Shown here: in pieces, positions 51,594 to 62,352 of the stretch | How positions within the stretch are numbered: position 1 is the first letter of the stretch | Layout: each line of letters begins with the position of its first letter | Assembly (NCBI RefSeq): GCF_003590095.1 | Contig: NC_039494.1 | Span: 5,022,001-5,086,000 of the forward strand | Reading direction: 5' to 3' | Length of the DNA stretch: 64,000 nucleotides | Origin: Trichoplusia ni | Lineage: Eukaryota > Arthropoda > Insecta > Lepidoptera > Noctuidae | Notes under the pieces: model-generated | The model's database searches: none | What the model saw: the letters and a program-made list of their open reading frames with translations, nothing else | What the model was told of the DNA's origin: nothing | Made by a program: the position numbers and the translations under genes

Positions 51594-54177
51594 TTTTACT
51601 ACAGCTATCTGTAAAGCGCTATTCACCTCCTTGGAGAGTTTTACGGGGTAATTACACGATCAAGAGAAGTAAACAAATGGAGTGGATAGGTATTAATAAA
51701 TACTGAATGATCTTGCTACTTACAAATTACTAATGTATTGTATTCGACGGCAAACTCATAGGAAATTCTGTCTTCTGGGCGTATAATGTTCTCAATGTTT
51801 AGAAACCACCGAGCTCTCCATTTACTTAATAATCTGTGTTTACTGTCACAAAGTAACAACGAATGGTATTGTTGTAGCACTCGATTGTATAGTAGACGAG
51901 TGCAGCAATACTTTCTGAAACCTTATATTCAAACGAAACATTAGTCTTTATTGTCCTGTCTCTATATTGTACCTTAAAGTGACAAGCGCAGCACGAGACT
52001 TAACGGCCACTTAATTGTGTTTGAGTATTTGGTTTCAAGTGTTCCAAAACATTTCAGTATTTTTGTATATTTATTCTGTCTCAAATGTTTTGATCTTCCT
52101 GTCTTTCTAAAGGTCTATTTGTGATGTTATTTAACGCAACTGACTTTTTTGCCATAAATATAAACTATAGGTATTAGCCTAAATAGAACAGGTATTTGCA
52201 AAAAAAACAGCCAATATTTAACCCATTCCATTTTCTAAATAATAGTCTGAAAATACACAAATACAATTACTATTACTACTTTAAGACTTTTGGAATACTA
52301 TGTAAATAAAATATTTGCAATATTAACATTAGGGATGTAACAAATCAATGGATCGAACAAAATATTTCATATAATGAAATCAGGCTTCATTGGAAAGAAA
52401 GCTGCAGCTGATATGACTTATTTTGTATATTTTCTTATCAAATTTACTTCAATCTTAAAGTCGACCTGTAATCGAAATTTCATGTTGAATTTGTATTATC
52501 GTTGTTAGAATTCTAATGAGTAATGTAAATTTAAAGTAGTTGGCACTTAACAATGATATTAATCAATCGGTTTGTTTATGAACAGGTACGTTTGTGTTTG
52601 GTGTAACTAAAATGTATACTGTGAGATGAACAAGGTAGAAAAGCTACAGCGTCGCTTTATCGCCTTTATTACCAGTGTTAGCTGGTCCCCTATTTGCTTT
52701 GCAAGTCTACAAAATGTGGGTTCCACTTATACTAGAAATATACGACTTTATATGGCGCCTAATATTATAAGCCGGCCTACCACCACGGTCTAAATTAATA
52801 TTATTGCGGATGTGAAAAACAGATGCCGTGTATGGCGATTTCACGATTCCAGTCATTATTATATTACTTTAAAACGTGGTGGTAACCCCTCAGGTACTTT
52901 TTAAGAAAATTCGAGCAAACAAGCATTGTATTGGGCTCTTAATTAAAACTTCAACATTACTTACCTACAAGTTCAATAGGTTTACAAACCTTTCAATAAT
53001 CTAATTAAAATCACTGTATTGTACTCGAACTGGTCAATAACTGCCGCATGATATTTCAATGTATATAAAAAACAGTATGTTATATGTGGTGAACTCATGT
53101 AGAATTGGTTCATGAATTATTTTGAGCCCTAGTATGATCTAAATAATATATAGTTTATTGTCTATATTAAATTTCTTATAATAACTTCGAGTGTAAAGAG
53201 AATTTTTGAGTCGGTCTGTGACTATGGAATTACATATTGATATAGATTTCGGTTCTGAACCGACTTCTATGTAGAAAAGAACAAGCATATTATAAAATTG
53301 TTTTTGAAGATACAACTATCATTGTCCAGCCACATCGGCTCAAGCGGTGGTCTGACGAACGCTAAAAATTTAACTATAAACCTATTGGATATTATCGTTA
53401 TTAATAGAATTAATAACATTTGGTGTTAGCTAAGTTATTCCACATTCAAAGTTGTGTCGTCTCCGTTTATGGTAGTCGCATGTTTCAAATCGTAGTGTTT
53501 GTATCGAAAATATATAAAACTGATAGATGTTGTCCATTGTTGTCTATTTATTACAGTATCCAGCATTTATGTGTAGTGTGTGAGAACTACGGCGTAATCA
53601 ATATTGTAAGCCTATGTATATTGTATTCATCGAATGACCATTCAAGAGTATTTGGTAACATTTGAAGATTTTCTTGTAGCCAAGTTTGTTTTCCAAACTA
53701 AACTTGCGTTTGTAATATGTATTCACATGTGCTAGAAACATAAATAGAGAACCTAGGCTCATAATAAGGTTGTGATTGTTTGAATGTAGGTTTGTTAAGA
53801 GAAGTGCCTCTGAGACTTGATATTAACCCTCCAATCTAACACTACCTATTTTTGTGAACTGTATATACTTATTTTATTCTTGAAAAGATCTAACTCGAAT
53901 TTCCTGTTCATTTTCTAAAACGTAATGTTCAGCTATGGTATATCTTATTCTTTAAAATGTAAATATTTTTAGTGAAGATGTTTTGATCTCGCAACTCTTT
54001 AGACTATTCTTTGGAGGGTGTACATACTACGTAATTGAAGCTAAATGGAAGCAGCGTGGACTAGTGTGTAGGATCTTTTAATGTTTGTTGAGCTGTATAA
54101 AATTTACTTCTTATCTGGACTAATCGTCTTATTTTTACCAGTTACAGCAATTCTTACGTTTGGAAAAGTATTTTTAG

Positions 54178-54187
54178 AATAAATAAA
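54178..54187 (+). other. Overlapping polyadenylation signals
   Basis: Two overlapping AATAAA hexamers (AATAAATAAA) about 2.6 kb after the DCAF15-like stop. They are the strongest such site before UBL4A, but the earlier one at 52304 could be used instead. Confidence 0.35.
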
Positions 54188-55290
54188 GTTTTATACAGTA
54201 ATGCCATGAAGTTACGTAATGCGACGAACAAGAATAAGTTCGATTATTCCGCTAGCAACAGTTGCTAGGAGAGGATTGGGGGAAAATTGCATGGGGAAAT
54301 GGGACCACATGTCAGAGGGATTATATATTGCGCAGGCAAACATTAACATAGGGATTAATGTTTATTAGACCTATCAGAAGGCCTATGGACGTAATTCAAA
54401 GTGTTACCATATAAAACAGTCAAAACTGAACATTAATATTTTGTTACAGTTTGTGAGCAGTTGTGAGCTCTAGTCGTAAGAATTAGATGATAAACTTGTG
54501 TGTAACAGCTCCAAGCCAGAGGCGATCTGAATATTTAGCAATACTGTGGTTGTTTCTCTATCATTTCTATTGCCTTATCTCAATAAGTTTGGATATTAAT
54601 TGTATTAAATTGGCTTACAGTAGCTAGGTAAGTTAATTGCATTTAATTCTTGTCTGTCACAGGATGCAGTGACAGTATTACTTGCCATCAAATTGTATTA
54701 TACTATAGATAGGTATGAAACAATGCATGATGTAATAATAACATGAATAATTAAAACTGTTGTTTTATTTGCTTTACATTGATAAGGGCTTGTGCAGGAC
54801 TCTAAAAGAAGACTGGAGATTTATTGGCTATTAAAGACTTAGAGTGCAGTGTATTCATCAGACATTTAAATTCTATAGGTAAATATTACATGTAGGTACA
54901 CATTAACAATTTTAATTGACCTAAGTAACAGGTTTCATACAGTAAACAATTAATAAAATCTATTTCACTCTTATTGTTCTACATATTTTAGTGGTAAGAC
55001 AATTTGATTTGACATGACACAATAATTATTAATAATTCCTAGTCAACTAATGAATGCAACTACCATGACATTAAAATAAATTCTACAATATGAATCAACT
55101 GAATACTGTAAGTATTATTTTTTAAATATCCCAGAATCCAATGATAAAAGAAATTAAAATCTTACACAATAAACATACATCTATTTCTAGATCTCTTAAA
55201 ATTATGTATTTAGCAGAACCACCTACAGCTGAAAAACTTACAAAATTTGAATTTAAATATTGTAAAATTCTAATAAAATGTTATGAAAGA

Positions 55291-55296
55291 TTTATT
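55291..55296 (-). other. Polyadenylation signal of UBL4A
   Basis: TTTATT on the plus strand reads AATAAA on the minus strand, 11 bases after the TGA stop. This would leave an unusually short 3' UTR, so farther signals may be used. Confidence 0.35.
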
Positions 55297-55307
55297 AAAG
55301 TCTATAT

Positions 55308-55845
55308 TCACAAACTGTAAACATCATCACTGTCTGGCTCAAGTTTGATAGGAGGGCTTTGGCTCTGACCAGTTTCATCTATCAAACAGTCTAATGATAA
55401 CCTTTCCACATCATCCCATGACAACTTGGAGAACTTGTCTTCAATGATTTTTAAAAGACGTTTGGCGGCACCCGTCGCGTCTGCGTCTGACAAGCCGACT
55501 CTCTTAAAATGCTTCAAGGAAATCTCAAACAGACCGTCAGGCTTCTTAACTACTAGGTTTAATTTAGTACCGTCTTTTATTGTAGGGTACCCTTCCACTG
55601 TCTGTTCGTCCACAAGTGTGCGACCCAGCAATAGCAATTTCTGTTCTTCAACCGGTATATCTAGTTTTTCGGAGATCATCTGTTTAATTTCAGATATATA
55701 CGTTGCTGGTTGTACCTGAAATTATAAAGAATATCGGTAATGGCACTGTACTGAACAATATTTACATTTTACATAGCATTTGGTGCTTCAATCTTACCTC
55801 TAAGGTACATTCCCCGCCTTGTAATTTTTTCACTACTATTTTCAT
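55308..55845 (-). CDS. Ubl4a: Ubiquitin-like protein 4A (Get5 homolog)
   Basis: Two minus-strand exons join in phase: 55798-55845 and 55308-55715, giving 151 residues (human UBL4A 157). The ubiquitin-like domain fills residues 1 to about 73: MKIVVKKLQGGECTLEV, ISEIKQMISEKL, EEQKLLLLGRTLVDEQTVEGY, GTKLNLVVKKP. The C-terminal helical domain (TGAAKRLLKIIEDKFSKLSWDDVERLSLDCL) matches the region that binds BAG6 in vertebrates. In the TRC/GET pathway it carries tail-anchored membrane proteins from SGTA to the targeting ATPase. It is not conjugated to substrates because its ubiquitin-like domain lacks a terminal Gly-Gly. Close to a divergent candidate gene at 56410. Confidence 0.93.
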
Positions 55846-56409
55846 TATGGAGTTTTTCAATAAAAACAATACTGGAATTACTGCGCGTGTATGTTTTTAA
55901 TACAAAAATATTAATTCAGCTATTTCAGCATGATACAAATGACAATGACGGACAAAAACAAATTAAATGAATGACGTAGGATTTCGTTCCTCGCTCACAC
56001 ACGTTATATCTAAAACTCTACTTGTACGTTAACTCTTTTTCATTCATAGGACGAGGCCAAGCTCTATCTCTGTCTTGCGGAACAACTGATATAAATAAGA
56101 GTATCCGGCGCTGAAACGCGTCCAGTTTGCCATGCATGTTTTGACTTTTCTTCAAATGTTGCCAAAGTCAAAAAAATAATAATTTTTAAACTTTAAAAGG
56201 AAGATAAAGGAGGTTTTCCTTCGAAGTAAATAGCCATCTGGATTTCAAAAAGACTATGGCATTTAAGAATAAAAAAGTATTATAAATTATAAATGTCATT
56301 TTATTCAATTCTTCAAGTTTCGTAAATAAATAAATAATTACCAAGGTGATATTAAATACTTTGGAGAGTGACTATTAATTGGAAGTTACATACGAGAAGT
56401 AACATTTAA
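55846..56409. promoter_or_regulatory. Upstream region of UBL4A and candidate gene
   Basis: 563 bp between the UBL4A start (minus) and the candidate ATG at 56410 (plus). No TATA or other named motif is convincing. Inferred to hold the UBL4A promoter. Confidence 0.35.
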
Positions 56410-56757
56410 ATGGATAATATAATAGTAAAAAAAACAATTGAAATCATTGATGACTATCCGAATAATGCTGTACTAATCTTTGAAGCAGAATGTCTAGAAG
56501 GTAATTCCTTATACGGCAATAAATATATTGGATGAGACTAAGATATTACCCAAAATGTGACTGTAAGTTAAGTGCGAGAAATAATAGGGTTTCTCCACTT
56601 GAAAACTTTAGGCGAAATATCAATACCTTCATGGTTCTATTACGTTTCTATGATATCACAGACTGATTAAGAGCTCTTATCAAAACTATTTATTTTAGTT
56701 CAGGAAACTGAGAGGCAATTAGAAACTTCGTTAAAATCTACGCTTTGTTCTTTGTAG
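56410..56757 (+). CDS. Candidate two-exon small protein, unidentified
   Basis: ATG at 56410 opens 30 codons and meets a donor GTAATT at 56501 in phase 1. An acceptor TTATTTTAG ends at 56698, and the phase-1 exon runs to TAG at 56755-56757. The join gives 49 residues, starting MDNIIVKKTIEIIDDYPNNA and followed by LIFEAECLEVQETERQLE; it is acidic and helical. I do not recognise it. It may be the first part of a larger gene with missing exons, or chance. Support is only the matched splice phase and non-random composition, and position opposite UBL4A. Confidence 0.3.
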
Positions 56758-58287
56758 AAAGTTTTAGTAAATGTTTTTGTCTGCTGCTAAACTTTTGGCA
56801 ACGCGATGGTTTAAACTTGTACTTTTACTAACAGTTATAGTAAATGTTTTTTTATTAATTACATTAGGAGTACGGTTTTGTGAATACTCTTGTTCCATTT
56901 TAACTCTGAAAATAAATTAAAATAGGGATTACACCAGTTACAACAACTTTGATGAAACTCTCTGCTAGGTACAATTAATTAGATCAAATATGTGCTTGGG
57001 AAGGTAGTTGCTTTAATATTTTTTAAGCAAAACTTTAAGGTACCCATTGACGAAATGAAATTAAATACTTATATCGATCGATCGATATTTTTAAAAGATC
57101 TTTTTATTACTAAATAGTAGTACTAATTTTTAGCATCACTAGCTTGAAATTTGGCCGGGGTGTCCGTAGCCTAGGAAACGGGTGTAGCTACAGGACAACA
57201 ACATTGATAAGTCATTTCCTATCGTGTTACATAAAAATTGGTAAAACGATAGCTGAATATAAACTTACTATTGCTTTAATTGCGTTAATCGTGATCAAAT
57301 CATTCGTAAGAACTAAAATGATTTTGACAGTTCGAAGTATGGATGGCAGGTGGGTTTAATATATTCTCGATATATTAATTTGATAATAACCTGAAAAGGT
57401 AGATAACGTTAATAATGATTGAGTGTCTCAGCAGTAGGAGTAATATGCGTGCTTCTATGAGCGTGAAGCGTCCTCAATAGGTCCCCCTAACTCCCGGGCG
57501 CGTATCAATTTTATCAAAGTTATCGGGAAGGAGGGATACGTCGGCGGTGCCTGGTACGGCACGCGACTGGGATTATTCACCTGCGGAATTAACTTTCGGG
57601 ACTATGTACTATACACTACATAAGGCCCCCAATAAGTACACTTGAAAGTTTCTAGAAATAATAAAATGTTAATTATTGTCAGTGAGCTAGCTACCTTTGT
57701 TCTTGGATATATTTTCAAGTTCATCCGATTACGTAGTTTTAATATTTATACTTTAAAATTTACAAAATATACGACAGCACATTTTATAAAATACTAATTC
57801 AAAATGAATTTGTACCTTCTTCACTATATAGAACAAAACACAACAGAATATTTAAATATTTATCACATCAACACTAAAACAACAATTTAATAAACTAAAA
57901 GCAATAATACATTACATACAAACACAATGCAGTAACTAGTAAACAACAAAAATGTCAGTTACACTAACAATAATATAATTAGATAAACAATATAAAATAG
58001 TCAGTGATGCGTTACATATGGTGGCACACGGCAGGTGGTGTCACTGAAGCGTAACTCAGCACCTGCAGCCACCCTCCTGTCCCTGTCACAATATCACACA
58101 CACTAGCTCTGAGCCCACACCACTGAACATTAAAAACAAAATTCTCACAGATACAGTGCCAACCAAACACATAGAGACCGTTGTTTGATCAATACTTGAT
58201 GTCATACAAACCAGTGCAAAGTCACAATAATGTGTAACTGTTGTGTTCTAGTGATATTTTGTTGCAAAAATTAATTTTCAATCCAAA
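56758..58287. other. Intergenic region before the unidentified gene
   Basis: Mostly AT-rich. The stretch at about 57420-57600 has clearly higher GC content than its surroundings, without a reading frame I can name. It may be a transposon remnant. The frame at 57144-57359 is non-ATG started and unsupported. Confidence 0.35.
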
Positions 58288-61089
58288 ATGTCTGAAATGG
58301 GGTTTGAGAATGTGTTTTACTTAGAGAGTGAGTGTTTTTATATAGTTGTTTTGTTGAGAGTGACGGTGCGGAGGGATGGAGGAGGTGTTGCCAGGTTACA
58401 CTCCACGGATACTCTCCGCCCGTGCTCCCGGCAGATCAATAACATCTCTATCACCTGGGATAGTGTTATGCAACAGTTCTCATCAATCATTTTATTTGTG
58501 TTTATTTCAATTATTTATCTCTTACACTGATAGTGCAATTTGTTTGTGTTATGTGTGCTTTATGAAACATAACTTTTTAAACAAGTGATTTGTACAATCA
58601 TGACCTTGTTTATGTTAATAAACCATGTAGGTCCTAATTAAAACTAAAATTGTTGCTGAATTATTTACTGTAACTTACTATTCTAATTTACAAAAAAACA
58701 TCCTTAAAGTAATTTCAATATCCCTTATGTAATTCTTCTATACTGGATTTACAACAGAAAATACACCAAAAATGGTTAACATTACTTTTTCGTAGTGCAT
58801 AATAAAATACCTGCCTGCATGATATTTAATTGCAAACATCTATTGGGGTGAGTTACCCTTTGAAGTATCCCTAATTAGATGGCAGCAGGTATTGCTTTCA
58901 ATATAATTGCAAGATTAAAATGGCTTCTAAAGCCATGGTAGAGGAAATTAATCCTTTTCCACATTTTATTTATAAGTACCATTTTTATCATCTAGGTATA
59001 TTAGTTTTATTTTTGTAATATTTTGTTAATTTTTTTTAATGGTTTTTATTTTTTGTTTTTGAGTTGTAATTGAATAGGTATTCAGAGATATGAATAATGA
59101 TGATGATATACAATTATATTAAAATTGGAATGTTGTGTTCTTCAGATTTTGAGTGCGCGGGCGACGAAGTGCTTGTTGAGTCGTCGCCGCCTGCCTCACC
59201 GGACATGGCGGCGCGGCTCGCGGCTCCCACACAGGTAAAATAATTATATGTAATGATAATGTAGGTATATTATGGTGCTTATAACGTATTTTTCTGCATA
59301 GGGGTCGATTATTTAGGGGCTTAAATAGTATGGAATAGATGAAAGCCTTGTTCAATCCGTAAAAGTATTTTCATTTCAATTACCTTCCTGTTAACATAAA
59401 CAGTACCTATGTGTTCATTCGTCTCTTGATCAATCCTAGTTCCTCTACAATATTTTATCATATCGAATTTTTTTTTTGTTCTTTAAACAAAAACTTTTCT
59501 CGTAAATTTTATTGCCTTACTTTTTACATTAAGTACTTACTTTTTTGTTATTTTATTCATTCAATTAATATTGATATATTTTGATAGACCTTTGACACTT
59601 TTCTATTTCTTTTTTTTTTCTATATTTCATATTTGTATGTAATACCTCTTCCCCTATACAATGGTCTTGGGTACATAGGGTGGCGGCGCCGGCGGTGGTG
59701 CGTCGCCGAGCGCCGTGCGTGAGCTCATCGTGATACCGGAAATACCCAATGCTATACATTTACAGCACGCCATGCAACAGGTAAATAAAGGAATATAAAA
59801 CTATTTAAAAAAGGCCTCCATGAAGAACGTCTTCCTAAAAACTATTTCCTCTAAAAAGTTCAAGAATTGAACTATAATGTTAAGTGTACACATCCACAGG
59901 TCAATTTTATTAGATATGTAAATCCTTAACCACATTTCCATTTTGGAAGAACGACAACCTGAAATATTAATATTGTTAGAATGCTAAATTCGTATTCCTA
60001 CAGTATCAGTCTTCCTTTCCATAGTACAGGATTCTTTTTACAAGTGGCAGAATTCAATTTATAGGTGAACAAACACTTGTGTCGTAGAATTCATGTCTAT
60101 TAATTAGTTCGCAGTTCCATATTATTTATAATTCAATTCAGCTACTGAAAATATTGACCCTCTAGTTCTCAGGCCTAGCGCCAGACGCATCCTTAAAACT
60201 GTCTGAATCTCAATTGTCCTACAAAGGCGTCCCTCTGACCAAGCCTCTCGCATTCTCCAGGTAACCAGTACTGTCGTGGAGGTGAATGGAGACAGTTCAG
60301 GTCACTCCAGTCCCTCAGCTGATGCTCAGCACACCTACATCACAGTGGCAAGTGAGTGTACGTAACCCTTACGTAGAATGTTGAATTACTGTAAAGAATT
60401 TTCGTAGTCTAGATGTTATGCGTTTTTTTTTTGTTGTCAAGCAGATATCGCTTTGAACTGCCAGTTATTTGGTTTGTTGAACTGAAAGATTGATATACGT
60501 ATGTTAGAAATTATTATTTTATTTTAATTAAAGATTTGCGAGAACATAGTTTGTAGGTACATTATAATCATGTCTTAGATTTAGCAACAGCCAAATACAA
60601 TTAAAAATCTTTTTTTTATTATTTACAAAGTCACAATGTTTTTACAAGTAAACGTCTATTCAGCGAGTTGGTGATGCCATTGTGATGGGAAATCTAGATT
60701 TTCTTTTAATATCTTATACAATGTAAGGTTGTAATGGCAGTATAGGCCTCATTTCCTGTGAACGGACTCTCCGTTCACAGACAGTACTGCATCAATTTTT
60801 TTTATTGTTTGTCAGGTGATTGCGATATCTGCTTTATGGATTAAATGTATCGTATTCAATGTAAAAGTTTTATTTGTTCAGTAGCTTAGTTAATAAATTA
60901 AGATTTTATTTATAAAGTATTTTTGAATTGTTTATTTGATTTCTGTAGTAAGCATGTATTTATTTTATGTTGCACAATTGATATGTTTTAAAGCACTTTG
61001 TGTATTGTCGTGTGCGGACGTACAGTGCAGGGCGCTTGGAGCCACGGCGTCCACGTGAAGACCGAGGACCATAGCGACCAAGAAAGCAA
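58288..61089 (+). CDS. Unidentified protein, possibly nuclear; 5' part only
   Basis: Five exons chain in phase: 58288-58327, 59146-59234, 59679-59780, 60261-60351, 61026-about 61089. The start reads MSEMGFENVFYLENFECAGDE, then VESSPPASPDMAARLAAP, a Gly/Ala/Ser run, ELIVIPEIPNAIHLQHAMQQ, VTSTVVEVNGD, HTYITVA and SHGVHVKTEDHSDQES. Acidic and Ser/Pro-rich composition with a KTED-like stretch suggests a transcription regulator, but I cannot name it and see no DNA-binding domain. The first intron phase (1) matches at both ends, which supports the first two exons. The 3' end lies beyond what I can define; the last exon's donor is weak. No stop is assigned. Confidence 0.5.
60756..60780. repeat. Short perfect hairpin
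   Basis: CTGTGAACGGA at 60756-60766 and its reverse complement at 60770-60780 around CTC. Eleven-base arms of mixed composition. Intronic and of unknown meaning. Confidence 0.5.
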
Positions 61090-61238
61090 GTTCATATACT
61101 CCTTTTGTTTATGCTTGTTATAACAAAACAGGGCCTGTAGACAAGATACATTTCACAGAGCGCCAACGGCATAAAACTGCAAAGACAGTTCCAAAAAATA
61201 TTGCCAATCATTTAAAGATTTCTATTTGTGCTTATAAT

Positions 61239-61545
61239 ACCAGCTTATATATACGTCCCACTGCTGGGCACAGGCCTTTTGTCATAAATTTTGAGCCGAA
61301 AGATTTGAGCATTGACCACCACGCTAGCTCACTGCGGGATGGCGATTTCAAATTTCAATATTTGGAATTCAGGTTGTTGTCGTTTTCCTTAACTGTTTCA
61401 CAGTGGTTTCAAGAATATTTAAGAAAGTACATAAACCTTTTTTTTTTATGTCATATTGCTATTTTATCTGCTTTGTTGGGAACCTGCATTTTTTGCAAAC
61501 GAATCCTTGCATAGAACCGCTAGGCCACCAGGAGTATTTGCGGTA
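61239..61545 (+). repeat. Dispersed moth repeat, TATATACGTCCCACTGCTGGG type
   Basis: The block TATATATACGTCCCACTGCT, then GGGCACAGGCCTTTT, is close to the intact form of the element at 8889. It continues with GACCACCACGCTAGCTCACTGCGG and, near 61520, AACCGCTAGGCCACCAGGA. I recognise that order as one longer moth interspersed element, roughly 300 bp here. It lies after the last confident exon of the unidentified gene. Confidence 0.6.
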
Positions 61546-62191
61546 ACGCAATGCTATGTAACCTTCAGACTTTTGAGGGTTTCGATCAGTAAAAATGTAA
61601 CTTGTCTACGGACCCAGTTTGGAGAAGCATGGGACTTTTGTTACTAACAAGTTATTTGGTTTGGTAATGGTATAGCTCTACTATCATTAATTCTACCTAC
61701 TTGGGAACTTGGGTATGTGTTCAAGGTTGTTTTGCCGACAGTCTGATGTAGAAGATTCGTTTAAAAATAAAATTTAATTTTAAATAAAGTATGATAACTG
61801 TTAAAATACGACTGTTTTAATTTACTTCTCATCTCTTAATATTGAGAAAATATCTATAATATAAGATGTTATAAATTTGAATGGGCTTCATGTTGGACTG
61901 TCGGCTACTCACTCACTGATTTAATTCTATGGTGTACAATAAAGAATATATTCTATTCTATTTTCCATAATTTTTCGTTCCTGTATTTTACTTTTTTTAT
62001 CTCAACCTCAATTCTCTCATTTTATAAATATCTCTTACACTTTTGTCATAACATAGTTGTTACTATAAGGACCAACACCAACTAAGGAGGATAATACCTT
62101 TATGAATCATCGTGTTTAAATCTCAAAATAAATCTGCGGTGATTCCCTTTGCGTTTCTGCTTCACTTGTCAAAGATTGTCACAATACACAG

Positions 62192-62352
62192 ATCAGAAGC
62201 CTTTGATGGACAACAAACAAACTACTTATATTTCACCCTCAGACATCACAATACCTGATTATCTTCCACCTGTCGAGATTCATGGTGTATTAAATAGGGT
62301 GCATTTGTTATTAAACTTTGATTGTAATATAGACTTTATTACCTGGACATAA
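62192..62352 (+). other. Possible further exon of the unidentified gene
   Basis: After an acceptor ACACAG at 62186-62191 a frame reads QKPLMDNKQTTYISPSDITI, then PDYLPPVEIHG, and runs to a TAA at 62350-62352. It would join in phase 1 directly after the exon ending 60351, skipping 61026-61089, giving an alternative end. There is no second source of support; the last ~20 residues look random. Confidence 0.25.

Larger units (their letters stand above)
51594..55307. other. Convergent intergenic region, DCAF15-like / UBL4A
   Basis: Long AT-rich stretch, likely holding a long 3' UTR of the DCAF15-like gene. Candidate signals are AATAAA at about 52304 and an overlapping pair at 54178-54187. Short frames (53420-53665) look random. 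UBL4A ends at the right edge. Confidence 0.45.

Noticed and set aside
37420..55845. GID8, DCAF15-like and UBL4A as a functional ubiquitin cluster
   Set aside because: The three act in unrelated ligase or targeting pathways and are separated by unrelated genes, so shared theme is probably coincidence.
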